Assembly (NCBI RefSeq): GCF_009797935.1 | Contig: NZ_VOLC01000027.1 | Coordinates: 1-64,000, forward strand | Source of the DNA: Lunatibacter salilacus | Lineage (GTDB): Bacteria > Bacteroidota > Bacteroidia > Cytophagales > Cyclobacteriaceae | Length of the DNA: 64,000 bases | Direction: 5' to 3' | Part shown: piece by piece, positions 51,990-61,346 of the stretch | How positions within the stretch are numbered: position 1 is the stretch's first letter | Layout: the number at the start of each line of letters is the position of its first letter | Translations under genes and position numbers: made by a program | The notes under the pieces: generated by a model | Database searches by the model: none | Seen by the model: only the letters and a program-made list of their open reading frames with translations | What the model was told of the DNA's origin: nothing

Positions 51990-53173
51990 GAAAAATCCTT
52001 CTTTTAATTGTGATTTACCTTGCGTTTATCAGCTTGGGCTTGCCGGACTCGCTCTTGGGTGCTGCCTGGCCATCGATGTATGAAAGCTTAAACACGCCGA
52101 TTCATTTTGCGGGAATTATCTCCATGATTGTGGCGGCGGGGACAGTTGTTTCCAGCTTGTTTAGCGCAAAGTTCATCAACCGCTATGGAGTAGCTAATAT
52201 TACTACCGCAAGTGTCCTAATGACTGCTTTGGCTTTGTTGGGATTTTCATATTCGGAATCCTTTGCCTGGCTATGCCTGCTTGCTGTTCCGCTTGGATTG
52301 GGTGCGGGATGTGTGGATGTGGCACTCAACAATTATGTGGCGATCCACTATCAGGCAAGGCACATGAATTGGCTCCATTGTTTTTGGGGAGTGGGGGCAG
52401 CAATAGGTCCTATGATCATGTCTTGGTATCTTGCTGCTGGCCAATCATGGACAAGCGGATACCATACTGTTGGCTGGATCCAAATTGGTCTAGTGGTAGT
52501 GTTGCTTCTTTCCATACCTTTTTGGAGCAGTAAGGCAAATGAACATCATGACAATGATAAGGAGAATCTGGAATCAAAACCCTCTTTCAAAGGACTACTT
52601 TCTATACCGGGTCTTAAATCCGCTTTAGCGGTATTTTTCCTTTACTGCACGATAGAAGCCACATTTGGCTTATGGGGAGCGAGTTATCTTGTAATCGTCA
52701 GGGGCTTTGAAGCAGAAAATGCAGCGAAATTGGTTTCTTTATATTATTTAGGCATTACGGCCGGCCGTTTTATTTCAGGATTTTTTACGTTGAAATTAAA
52801 TAATCAACGCTTGGTTTACCTAGGACAATCAATAATTGCTTTCGGGCTTGTAGTTCTCCATTTGCCCTTCGAGATTACGTTGATTGCCGGGTTTTTTCTG
52901 ATTGGGTTGGGTTGTGCGCCGATATTTCCAAGTTTACTACATGAAACTCCCCGCAATTTCGGCGAAAAAAATTCGCAGGCCATAATGGGCATGCAAATGG
53001 CCAGCGCTTATGTCGGTATCACTATCATGCCCTTGATTTTAGGCAAGCTAGCCTCCTATGTCGGTTATATGTCTTTGATTTGGTTTATCGGTGTTGTTTT
53101 GATTGTAAAGATTTATATGCATGTAGATTTGAATAGAAGGGTATTAAATAGAAAAAGGGAAGTCGCAAGTTAG
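51986..53173 (+). CDS. MFS transporter (sugar permease-like)
   Basis: 395 residues, about 12 hydrophobic segments, starting MRKILLLIVIYLAFISLGLPDSLLGAAWP. SKFINRYGVANITTASVLMTALALLG and the loop PKGLLSIPGLKSALAVFF correspond to FucP/YfkF-like major facilitator members. The substrate cannot be read from sequence. Start overlaps the toxin stub by 4 nt (ATGA). No further operon gene except possibly the GNAT 15 bp behind. Confidence 0.85.
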   Translation: MRKILLLIVIYLAFISLGLPDSLLGAAWPSMYESLNTPIHFAGIISMIVAAGTVVSSLFSAKFINRYGVANITTASVLMTALALLGFSYSESFAWLCLLAVPLGLGAGCVDVALNNYVAIHYQARHMNWLHCFWGVGAAIGPMIMSWYLAAGQSWTSGYHTVGWIQIGLVVVLLLSIPFWSSKANEHHDNDKENLESKPSFKGLLSIPGLKSALAVFFLYCTIEATFGLWGASYLVIVRGFEAENAAKLVSLYYLGITAGRFISGFFTLKLNNQRLVYLGQSIIAFGLVVLHLPFEITLIAGFFLIGLGCAPIFPSLLHETPRNFGEKNSQAIMGMQMASAYVGITIMPLILGKLASYVGYMSLIWFIGVVLIVKIYMHVDLNRRVLNRKREVAS

Positions 53174-53188
53174 GTACTATTACAGATA

Positions 53189-53665
53189 ATGGACAATTTA
53201 AAAATATCAATTCGACCTTCAACTGTTGATGACTTAGCTCAAATCCAAAAAATCTTTGTTGAAACAATTTTAACTATTTGCAAGGATGACTACTCACCGG
53301 AGCAAATTCAGGCTTGGACTTCTTCAGTGGAAAACACGGAACGCTGGTTAGAAAAGTTAAATTCGCAATATTTTGTTGTTGCAGAAGTACCGGGCCAAAT
53401 TGTTGGTTTCGCTTCGTTGGAAAATGATAATCATATCGACCTATTATTTGTCCACAAAGACTTTCAGAGACAGGGAATAGCAAACAAACTTTATTCTGAA
53501 ATAGCAGAAGAGGCCTTAAAGAAAAAAGCAACAACTCTGAACTCAAACGTAAGCCAAACTGCTAGACCGTTTTTTGAAAATAAGGGGTTTAAAATAATCA
53601 AACGGAACACAAAATTAATTATGGGTGTAGAGATCTTTAACTACAAAATGGCTAAGCCATTTTAA
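53189..53665 (+). CDS. GNAT-family N-acetyltransferase
   Basis: 158 residues. IRPSTVDDLAQIQKIFVET is the N-terminal strand and helix; LFVHKDFQRQGIANKLYSE is the acetyl-CoA binding motif A with QxxGxA, and NVSQTARPFFENKGFKIIKR motif B. Substrate unknown. It starts 15 nt after the MFS gene and may be co-expressed. Confidence 0.88.
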   Translation: MDNLKISIRPSTVDDLAQIQKIFVETILTICKDDYSPEQIQAWTSSVENTERWLEKLNSQYFVVAEVPGQIVGFASLENDNHIDLLFVHKDFQRQGIANKLYSEIAEEALKKKATTLNSNVSQTARPFFENKGFKIIKRNTKLIMGVEIFNYKMAKPF

Positions 53666-53894
53666 ATTAAGCACTTAACAAGCTCTAACCAAACAATATG
53701 ATTTTGATATTGAGGAAGAACAATATCATATTGTTGTGGATTTAAAAAGTATTGAAAAGATTAAAATCGGATAGTACTTTTTCTTAAACTAAACCTGTCC
53801 GAGAACAGACGCTAGTGTACGAAAATGTTCATGCGATATTAGCTAATAACATTCGTAACAGGCCCTAATAGCACATTAAGTCTATGGTATAATT

Positions 53895-53928
53895 TTTGCC
53901 AAACTTTTTTTCGTAATTTTTAGATTTG
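53895..53928 (+). promoter_or_regulatory. Candidate promoter of the FtsX-like gene
   Basis: TTTG (53895-53898) and TAGATTTG (53921-53928) with 22 nt between them match the -33/-7 pattern of Bacteroidota; predicted start about 25 nt before the ATG at 53953. Confidence 0.5.
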
Positions 53929-53952
53929 TAAACCGATTATTTCAACCCTTCT

Positions 53953-55296
53953 ATGATTGGCACCCATCTTAAGTTCTTTACCAGAGTATTCTTAAAAGAT
54001 AAGTTTTTTTCATTGCTCAATATCCTTGGTTTGGCCATGGGCATTGCGGTGAGTATTATCTTGTTTTTGATTCTGCAACACGATTTGTCCTATGACAAAC
54101 ATTTTGCCAACCATGAGCGGATATACAGATTGGGCGGTCATCTAAAAGCCACAGGTATTGACGTGAGGGTGGCCCGTTCGGCAAGGGAACTCGGCGGCAT
54201 TATCAAAGATGAGTTTCCCGAAGTCGTAGCGTTCACTCGCGCTGTCTCCTGGAGCCACACCTTGGTTACGCATGAATCAAATGGTATGGAGACTTCTTTT
54301 TATGAAGAGGATGTTGTCCGCACAGATTCCACTTATTTTCAGGTTTTTGAACATAAATTTATTTCCGGAGATCCTGTCACTTGCCTGCATGACCTCAATT
54401 CCGTAGTGATTACAGCATCCACGGCCGAAAAATATTTCGGTTTGGAAAACCCTTTGGACAAGACCTTGCTGATCGATGATGACAATTGGAAGGTAACTGC
54501 CGTCATCCAGGATTTACCTGAAAATACCCATTTGGGATTTGATTTCCTTCTTTCCGGGTTGAGTAAGAGCAGGGAATGGGTAATCGATCAGGGGCAGATA
54601 AAATCTGAGGCATTCTGGAATCCTGATGTTTACACGTATTTCTTGATGACCGAAAACTACAATCCGCAAAATTTCTATGATAAGTTTCCCGCAATTTTTG
54701 ATAAATACTTCAAATCCTTTGGCGATCAGGTTGGGGGGCAATATAATGCAATCCTCCAGCCTTTGGCAAGTATCCATTTTGATACATCACTAGTCGATGA
54801 TGAGCCTACCGGAAACATGGCTTATCTCTACGCATTTACCGCCATTGGTATATTTATCATTCTTTTGGCCTGTATCAACTACATGAACCTTTCGACAGCC
54901 AAATCTGTAAACCGTGCTTCTGAAATAGCCATGAAGAAAACGCTTGGGAGTAGTAAAAAGGCCTTGGTTTTTTCATTTTTGGGAGAATCTATTTTTCTTT
55001 CATTGATATCGCTAGTGTTGGCCATTCTCCTGGTTTTCCTAATATTAAATTTCTCATCTTTCAATAGCCTAATCCAGAAAAACCTTGTCGTCAACTTTTG
55101 GCAAAATAGCTTCCTGTTATTCGTTTCTTTGGGAGTAGCGGTTTTGATAGGTATTGTATCTGGGCTTTACCCTGCTTTTTACCTTCCAAGTATTCCCACC
55201 ATCAGTGCTTTAAAGGGATCCTTCAAAAACCAAAAGTCAAGTTTAAGACTTAGAAAGGTATTGACCACCGCGCAATTTGCCATTTCTATATTTTGA
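53953..55296 (+). pseudogene. FtsX/MacB-like ABC permease, truncated at half length
   Basis: 447 codons of an N-terminal MacB_PCD domain (LNILGLAMGIAVSIILFLILQHD..., then a periplasmic part) and the first FtsX transmembrane half (AYLYAFTAIGIFIILLACINYMNLSTAK, KKTLGSSKKALVFSFLGESIFL). Family members in Bacteroidota have about 800 residues and a second half after TTAQFAISIF, where this gene stops (TGA at 55294-55296) and unrelated sequence begins. No ATPase partner nearby. Probably not functional. Confidence 0.78.
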
Positions 55297-55401
55297 CGCA
55301 TCGCCAATTAAAGTCTTCATAAGAAATGGGGCTTTTGCGCGCTGGGAGGGTGCTGTTTACTACCGATCTTACAGCTCGATTTATTTTTTTATATTTAGGG
55401 T

Positions 55402-56463
55402 ATGATCCAGACTCTTAACACGAAATTACTTCATCAGTCCCTCCAAAAAATAGTGGACAATAAAAATATTTTTAGCGTGGCTATGAAAGTGGAAAACGGA
55501 ACAGGTGATATTTCCTGGTCGGGTGCTGCGGGAGACATGAACATCGATTCCAAGTATTTTATTGCTTCTGTGACCAAAATGTATATCACGGTCGTCGTGA
55601 TGAAACTGATTGAGGAGGATAAAATTGCACTTGAAGACCTTATCAGCAAACATTTACCCGACCATTACTGCAATAGTCTTCATGTACTCAAAGGGGTAGA
55701 TTACTCCAATCAACTTACCGTTAAACACCTCATCAGCAATACCTCGGGTATTCCGGATTATTTTTTCCACAAACAGAAAAATGGAAGAACTGTAGCGGAT
55801 GAACTTTTGGATGGCCATGATAAACCATGGCCATTAGATAAGACCATTGATCTCATTAAAAACCTTAAACCAAATTTTAAACCTGGCGCTAAAGCTGCCT
55901 ACTCGGATTCAAATTACCAGCTTTTGGGTAAAATTATTGAAGAAGTTACCGGACAACCGATTCAGGAGGTGTTGAAGCGTTATATTTTCGAACCCCTCGG
56001 ATTGAAAAACACCTATATCTACCATGATCCAACCGATACCAGTCCTGCACCTTTTTACTATGGTGCTAAAAAATTATGGCTGCCCCAATACATGATATCC
56101 ATTGCTCCGGAGGGAGGCATAGTATCCACAGTGGATGAAATGATGGTTTTTCTCAAGGCATTTTTCACCGGTAGGTTTTTTCCAGTTGAAAAATTAGCGT
56201 CGCTGAAGGATTGGAAGATGATTTTACCTCCTCCAGGATTGTTCCTCTTTGGTATAGGACTGGAGAAATTATGGATTCCCTGGATTTTTTCCCCAATCAA
56301 ATACCCCGGGGAGATTCTGGGGTTTTGGGGTCAGACGGGCACTTTTGCATTTTATAACCCCAAGACAGATCTTTTCTTTTGTGGGGCAACCAATCAGATT
56401 AATGGAAAGGGGCATAGAAAAGCCACCGGCTTGATGTTAAAAACCATAAAAAGTATGCTATGA
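55402..56463 (+). CDS. Serine beta-lactamase-like hydrolase
   Basis: 353 residues of the class C/DD-peptidase-like fold: S56-V-T-K59 (SVTK), Y167-S-D (YSDSN) and the third element GQTG of the GFWGQTGTFAFY loop. No signal peptide is clear, so it is probably cytosolic, which fits esterase or peptide hydrolase duties better than antibiotic resistance. Ends ATGA with the CPBP gene, so the two are translationally coupled. Confidence 0.85.
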   Translation: MIQTLNTKLLHQSLQKIVDNKNIFSVAMKVENGTGDISWSGAAGDMNIDSKYFIASVTKMYITVVVMKLIEEDKIALEDLISKHLPDHYCNSLHVLKGVDYSNQLTVKHLISNTSGIPDYFFHKQKNGRTVADELLDGHDKPWPLDKTIDLIKNLKPNFKPGAKAAYSDSNYQLLGKIIEEVTGQPIQEVLKRYIFEPLGLKNTYIYHDPTDTSPAPFYYGAKKLWLPQYMISIAPEGGIVSTVDEMMVFLKAFFTGRFFPVEKLASLKDWKMILPPPGLFLFGIGLEKLWIPWIFSPIKYPGEILGFWGQTGTFAFYNPKTDLFFCGATNQINGKGHRKATGLMLKTIKSML

Positions 56464-57224
56464 ATCATGTGAAAAGAAAAAAGTTTTACCTCGCCCTTAT
56501 TCTATTTTTCCTTGGAATGTTGGGCATGTTGTCTATGTTGACGATGGATATCCCTTTGCCAGACGAAATACTATCTGTACTCGAGGATCGGTTTACTCCA
56601 TCTCAAATTAAGCTCCTGATATTGATTAACCCCACCATTATTTTGATCGTGACCATACTTGTGGGGACTCTATTTTATCAAAAAGTTAATCTCAGCGTTC
56701 CCATAATTGAGAAGTTGTTGGGCATCAGAGAAGATTCTATCCAATTGAGGGAAATACTTCTATATGGGATTTCAGGGGGGATTCTCACAGGAATTGCATT
56801 GAGCATACTCGGACTTTTTAGGTCAATCTCCCCTTCGGAATTCGAACTCCTCAGCGGACAACTCCAACTGACGCTTGCGGCGAGGTTTTTATATGGCGGG
56901 ATTACAGAAGAAATCTTCATGCGTTTTGGTTTGATGACGCTTTTGGTTTGGTTGACAGCAAAACTTTTTAAGGGACTCAAGCCACAAGTATATTGGATTG
57001 GAATTTTTCTTTCTTCCCTCATATTTGCAGTAGGCCATTTCCCTGTAGTCTTTCAAACTGTAGGAACTCCCAGTATCGTCATGATAAGCTACGTACTTAT
57101 TGGCAACACAATAGGAGGACTTGTCTTCGGATGGCTCTATTGGAAAAAGGGCTTGGAAAGTGCCTTCCTCGCTCATATTTTTGCACATGTGGTCATGGTG
57201 CTTTCGGAAAACTTTTTTTCATGA
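56460..57224 (+). CDS. CPBP-family intramembrane metalloprotease
   Basis: 254 residues with about six hydrophobic segments. TEEIFMRFG is the EExxxR motif (E150-E151...R155), GHFPVVF and LAHIFAHVVM the later His-bearing motifs of the CAAX/CPBP (Rce1-like) group. Substrate unknown; prokaryotic members process or protect from peptides. It overlaps the preceding gene (ATGA); its stop codon lies at the start of an R2 repeat. Confidence 0.88.
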   Translation: MNHVKRKKFYLALILFFLGMLGMLSMLTMDIPLPDEILSVLEDRFTPSQIKLLILINPTIILIVTILVGTLFYQKVNLSVPIIEKLLGIREDSIQLREILLYGISGGILTGIALSILGLFRSISPSEFELLSGQLQLTLAARFLYGGITEEIFMRFGLMTLLVWLTAKLFKGLKPQVYWIGIFLSSLIFAVGHFPVVFQTVGTPSIVMISYVLIGNTIGGLVFGWLYWKKGLESAFLAHIFAHVVMVLSENFFS

Positions 57225-57322
57225 ATCCGGGGTTCGGATACGCTCACCCCTCGGATATCGGTTACGCTCACCCCTCGGGTGCCTGGTACGTGGGTCGATT
57301 TAATGCTATTACGTGGCATGCG
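57223..57322 (+). repeat. R2 repeat, copy d (two cores in tandem)
   Basis: Begins with ATGAATCCGGGGTTCGG at the stop codon of the CPBP gene. The core TACGCTCACCCCTCGG occurs twice (57239 and 57263 area), followed by GTGGGTCGATTTAATGC and ACGTGGCAT. Behind it, TATCTTTG (57341-57348) could be a -7 box for the 57430 gene. Confidence 0.85.
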
Positions 57323-57429
57323 AAATTTTTGAAAAATTAGTATCTTTGAAGAAAACATATTCATCTCGCATTGGATGAATAGGGATAATGGAAGTATTAA
57401 AAGTTCGTTAACTTACTTCTAGTTTAAAT

Positions 57430-58119
57430 ATGAAAAGTCAATCAGATTATATGCCCGATTTATCCAAAATAGGGCTGGATGATTTTCAAAATGAACTTAA
57501 GACGGGTCGTTTGTTGCCTAGCAGAATGCCTTTGCTTACTGATATAGAATCAAATTTTTCCATAATTCAAAAAAAGGGTATTAATAATGCCGATAGACTC
57601 CGAGAGGAATTGAAAAGCAGTGAACGATTAGGGAAATTAGCTGAAGAGACTGGTATTTCCGAGGATTACCTCAAACTCCTTAAACGAGAAGTGAATAATT
57701 TACTTCCCACTCCCATAAAGTTCGTTGATGTACCCAATATTTCGGATGAAATTATAAAGCAATTAAATGAACTTGACATAGTCGATACCGAAAATTTGTT
57801 TCCTTACGTCAAGGATCCTGAAAATCGGCAGAAACTGAAAAACCTATCCGGTATTTCAATGGCGGACATACTTTGGCTGACAAAACTTGTGGATGTCTCT
57901 CGCATTAAATGGGTTGGTCCTAAACTTGCACGATTAATTGTAGACACCGAATATGATACCGTAGAAAAACTCTCGCATGCTGATCCGGAAATGGTTCTTC
58001 ATGCATTTGACGAAGCCAAAAGCAAACATAAAGCCTATCAGGGTGCTTTGGGAATCGATGATATTAAATCCTGGATACAACAGGTGGTATCCAAGACCCC
58101 AATTATTATCAATTATTGA
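57430..58119 (+). CDS. DUF4332-like helix-hairpin-helix protein
   Basis: 229 residues. Two helix-hairpin-helix-like domains can be seen: GINNADRLREEL...LAEETGISEDYLKLL at about 55-85 and LSGISMADILWLTKLVDVSRIKWVGPKLARLIVDTEYDTVEKLS at 135-180, the pattern of DUF4332 proteins (GVGxxYAxLL). Such domains bind nucleic acid or mediate oligomerisation. No enzyme motif. The gene stands alone, framed by direct R2 copies at 57223 and 58184, so it may be a transferred cassette. Function unknown. Confidence 0.8.
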   Translation: MKSQSDYMPDLSKIGLDDFQNELKTGRLLPSRMPLLTDIESNFSIIQKKGINNADRLREELKSSERLGKLAEETGISEDYLKLLKREVNNLLPTPIKFVDVPNISDEIIKQLNELDIVDTENLFPYVKDPENRQKLKNLSGISMADILWLTKLVDVSRIKWVGPKLARLIVDTEYDTVEKLSHADPEMVLHAFDEAKSKHKAYQGALGIDDIKSWIQQVVSKTPIIINY

Positions 58120-58183
58120 TTTTAGAGTGAATATTTAGATACGCTTCAATACCAACTAAGAGAAAATATATGTCGTTGAAATA

Positions 58184-58252
58184 TGAATCCGGGGTTCGGC
58201 TACGCTCACCCCTCGGGTGTCGGCTACGTGAGTCGATTTAATGCTTTTACGG
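58184..58252 (+). repeat. R2 repeat, copy e
   Basis: Matches copy d without the doubled core: ATGAATCCGGGGTTCGG, TACGCTCACCCCTCGGG and GAGTCGATTTAATGC. It lies between the DUF4332 gene and the Nramp-like gene. Confidence 0.85.
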
Positions 58253-58276
58253 AGCAATTCTATAGATTATCTTTTT

Positions 58277-59533
58277 TTATACAAACCAACTAAACCCAAT
58301 CATTCCCAACGAAAACAACAAAAGAAACCCAATTCCCATCAATGCCAAAATCCGCATAGCCGATCCCGGTTGTTGTTCTTTCGTTAGGTGGTTGCTAAAG
58401 GTCAGGCGGTAATTGAGGAATGCAATAACTGGGGCGATTAGAAAGGAAATCGTGGTGGCGATTCCTATCAGCCGATTAAACTCCGTAATAAAAAAAGCAA
58501 TCACCGCAAAGCCACCTATAGCAATAAGCGTTAGCCACAATAAATAACCATTTCTACTTTCTTCTTTTCCCCGTATTAAAGCTATCGAACGGGAGGTAGA
58601 GCGTGCATAGCCATCCATTACACCGATACAGGTCCCGATCATTATCGTAAATCCGGCACTGGCAATAATGGGGAAGGTCCAAGTTCCCAAGTTGGCGGCA
58701 TATAAGTTGACCACCCCGGAAGCAAAGGCGACATTGTTGTCAGGAAGAATATTTCCTGTGCCAAATAGCAAATACGCACCAAGCACCACAAAGCATATCG
58801 ACAAAACCGCTGAGGTCCAATACCCTATATTAAACTCAAAAACCGTCTCCCTAACTGATGGCTGGTATCCACTTTGTTTTGTTCGCTCCAAGGTCCAAAG
58901 GCTGTTCCACGTCGAGGAATCTATAGCCGAAGGCATCCATCCCATTAAGGCAATAATAAAGGGAATAGACTCCAATGCCACCAAATCCCTAAAGGGTTCA
59001 AATACTAAGGGTTGCTTCGGACCCTTGACAACCGCAATGAAGAATGCAAGCAGGGTAGTGATCAACATGAAGGAACCAATTACTTTTATGCCTTTGTCCA
59101 GCAGAGAATACCGTCCCCAAGCGAGGAAGAGATAGGAGAATAAAAACAACCCCAACGCTGGGATGTAGAAATAGGCGGGGGCAATAGAAATCCCCAACAC
59201 ACTTTGCAGAAAACCTGCCGCGACAAAAGTCACTGCTGCATTTACAAAAAACATGGAAAGAAGGTTGATCAACAAATACATCCTCAGAAACCAAGGGCTT
59301 AGAAGTTGATATCCGTCAATCAGGGACCTTCCCGTAGCTGTGGCATAGCGGGAACCGAATTCGAAGGAGGGCCACTTGAAAAGGTTGGCTGCCACAATAA
59401 ACCCCACGAGTGCAAACCCGTATTCAGCACCTGCCCTCGTACTCTGTACAAGGTGGGACACCCCTATGGCAGTACTGGCAAAAAGAATTCCGGGACCTAA
59501 GGTTTTGAGGAAATTTTGTATTTTCAAAATCAA
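58277..59533 (-). CDS. Nramp-related membrane transporter lacking the canonical metal motif
   Basis: 418 residues, 11 hydrophobic segments. GPGILFASTAIGVSHLVQST aligns with Nramp TM1, where the metal-binding DPGN is replaced by GVSH; TM6 has GWMPSAID in place of MPH. The rest (LFKWPSFEFGSRYATATGRSLIDGYQ) follows the family. Manganese or iron transport by the usual mechanism is thus uncertain; a related, repurposed cation or solute carrier is likely. No neighbouring operon. Confidence 0.85.
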   Translation of the reverse strand: MILKIQNFLKTLGPGILFASTAIGVSHLVQSTRAGAEYGFALVGFIVAANLFKWPSFEFGSRYATATGRSLIDGYQLLSPWFLRMYLLINLLSMFFVNAAVTFVAAGFLQSVLGISIAPAYFYIPALGLFLFSYLFLAWGRYSLLDKGIKVIGSFMLITTLLAFFIAVVKGPKQPLVFEPFRDLVALESIPFIIALMGWMPSAIDSSTWNSLWTLERTKQSGYQPSVRETVFEFNIGYWTSAVLSICFVVLGAYLLFGTGNILPDNNVAFASGVVNLYAANLGTWTFPIIASAGFTIMIGTCIGVMDGYARSTSRSIALIRGKEESRNGYLLWLTLIAIGGFAVIAFFITEFNRLIGIATTISFLIAPVIAFLNYRLTFSNHLTKEQQPGSAMRILALMGIGFLLLFSLGMIGFSWFV

Positions 59534-59590
59534 GTAGATTGGTGGTGGGTAATAATCCCGAAAATAGGTGTTTTCATGGGTTTAATATAA

Positions 59591-60556
59591 TCAGCAAACT
59601 TGGTTTTTTTCCTGTAATTTTTCTAACATAATCATTAAAAGTTCTTTGATTCTGGATTTAATTTCTTGAGGCTCAATCACTTGAATATAATCTCCCAACA
59701 TGATAGCCCAGCGAGCAAATCCTTCTAGGTGGCAGGTCATAAAAGTCATCTCTACTCCGTTTTCGGTTTTCTTTTCAAAAACAAAGCCTTGGTTGTACCT
59801 TTCTATCTGCATGTATTTTATACCATCAGCGGACACTTGCAGTACAACTTTGGTCAGTTGCTGCTCCTGTTTGACTTTTTCCAAATAATCTTTCAAGGAG
59901 GGGTGGTGTTTATAATATGTTTCTTCACAAATGCACACTTCCCGAATCCTATCCAGTCTAAAGGTTCTGTAGTCATTCCTCAGCCGACACCAGGCAATAA
60001 GGTACCATTGTTCAAAAGAGTAGTAAACACCAACAGGCTCTACGGTGCGTCTTGTGGTAACCTCCTTCTCGAAGGTGGTATATTCTAGGGAAATTACTCG
60101 TTTTTCAGAGAGACTTTGCAGTAAGATCTGCAAAGTCCGATCACGGCCCGCAGCCAATAGTCCATTTGGTTTAGGAATGACTTCTACTTGGCTGGACAAG
60201 GTATCTATGGCTTCTTTCTGCGTGGATTTTAGCACGGCTTTAATTTTAAAAAGTGCACTTTGAAAATGCCTGCTACTTTCCCGGTCCGTGACTTTTTCCA
60301 CGATTTTTTCAGCTATTAAAAAAGCCAATGCCTCCTCTTTAGTGAACATGACAGGTGGAAGCCGATACCCTTCAACGAGCGAGTAACCCTGACCCGCTTC
60401 CCCTATAATAGGAACACCAGCCTCGTCCAATGACCTCAAATCACGATAGACTGTCCGAAGGCTAATTTGAAAGCGGTCCGCCAGCTCCTGTGCAGTGATT
60501 GTCCGTTTGGTTTGCAGGTGGGTTAATATAGAAGTAAGTCTATCTAGCCTGTTCAT
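59591..60556 (-). CDS. WYL-domain transcriptional regulator (YafY-like)
   Basis: 321 residues: N-terminal winged helix (MNRLDRLTSILTHLQTKRTITAQELADRFQISLRTVYRDL), then the WYL ligand-binding part with PVGVYYSFEQWYLIAWCRLRNDYRTFRLDRI, and a C-terminal WCX-like domain. It is divergent from the DinB gene with 151 bp between; the palindrome there is the likely operator. Effector unknown. Confidence 0.93.
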   Translation of the reverse strand: MNRLDRLTSILTHLQTKRTITAQELADRFQISLRTVYRDLRSLDEAGVPIIGEAGQGYSLVEGYRLPPVMFTKEEALAFLIAEKIVEKVTDRESSRHFQSALFKIKAVLKSTQKEAIDTLSSQVEVIPKPNGLLAAGRDRTLQILLQSLSEKRVISLEYTTFEKEVTTRRTVEPVGVYYSFEQWYLIAWCRLRNDYRTFRLDRIREVCICEETYYKHHPSLKDYLEKVKQEQQLTKVVLQVSADGIKYMQIERYNQGFVFEKKTENGVEMTFMTCHLEGFARWAIMLGDYIQVIEPQEIKSRIKELLMIMLEKLQEKNQVC

Positions 60557-60631
60557 GGTCGTTACAAAAAGAGTAGGTTAAATATACATGTTTTGGAAAG
60601 GTTTAAAAAAAATAATTTTTTCTTCACCCTA

Positions 60632-60649
60632 CTGACATAGGGCTGTCAG
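60632..60649. promoter_or_regulatory. Operator-like palindrome between WYL regulator and DinB
   Basis: CTGACA-tagggc-TGTCAG, perfect 6-bp arms, in the spacer of the divergent pair. It is probably bound by the WYL regulator (59591-60556); other YafY-DinB pairs have the same kind of CTGACA...TGTCAG site, as far as I recall. Confidence 0.6.
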
Positions 60650-60707
60650 GTCGGGGTATTTACTTTGGAATATAAAATAATCGTTCCACATCAAGACAAA
60701 CAATATT

Positions 60708-61205
60708 ATGGAAAGTAGTAACCTAACGAAACCGATGACAGCAGAAGTAATCAGTACTGACCAATTGTTAGCCCATTGGCAGGGGCATCGCCAACTGACC
60801 AGAAGGGTTATCGAGGCATTTCCAGAAGATCAGCTTTTCACCTTCAGCATTGGCGGTATGCGGCCATTTGGGGAAATGGCCAAGGAGCTCCTGGGAATTG
60901 CCGTGCCGGGAGCAAAAGGCATGGCCACTGAAGAATGGGAAACCTTGGATGAAAATATGGACTTGGAAGGCAGTAAAGAAAAACTCTTGGCCGCTTGGGA
61001 CAAAGCTACGGAGGAATTGAATCACTGGTGGGCTAAGATTCCTTCTGATCATTTCCAAGATACAGTAGTAGCTTTTGGCCAATATAAGGATAAGGTATAT
61101 TGCAGCATTCTATACTTTATCGACAATGAAATCCACCATAGGGCTCAAGCCTATGTTTACCTGCGTGCATTAGGAATTACACCACCCAATTTTTGGGAAA
61201 GGTAA
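60708..61205 (+). CDS. DinB-family four-helix protein
   Basis: 165 residues. ISTDQLLAHWQGHRQLTRRVIEAFPEDQLF is helix 1 with a His, MAKELL helix 2, and the conserved FIDNEIHHRAQAYVYLRALGI holds the HH metal pair of the DinB fold (divalent-metal-binding thiol transferase-like group). Usual first ligand position may be His in GHRQ. The gene is under a WYL regulator. Substrate unknown. The terminator follows 33 nt behind the stop. Confidence 0.9.
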   Translation: MESSNLTKPMTAEVISTDQLLAHWQGHRQLTRRVIEAFPEDQLFTFSIGGMRPFGEMAKELLGIAVPGAKGMATEEWETLDENMDLEGSKEKLLAAWDKATEELNHWWAKIPSDHFQDTVVAFGQYKDKVYCSILYFIDNEIHHRAQAYVYLRALGITPPNFWER

Positions 61206-61237
61206 AAGTCATATTCCGCTTGATCTTCAAATAAGAA

Positions 61238-61273
61238 GACCCCATGAAATCGTTGGATTTCGGGGGCTTTTTT
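61238..61273 (+). terminator. Terminator of the DinB gene
   Basis: CCCC...GAAATC-gttg-GATTTC...GGGG stem from 61240 to 61265, followed by CTTTTTTG. Confidence 0.75.
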
Positions 61274-61346
61274 GTTCTAGTATAAAATTATTTTTAAAAA
61301 TGATGAAAGAAGGTTTCGATTTTGAATCGAAATGGCTTTGGATAAC

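Noticed and set aside
55402-56463. Antibiotic-resistance beta-lactamase
   Set aside because: It has the SxxK fold motifs but no clear signal peptide and the third motif is GQTG; a general hydrolase is more likely.
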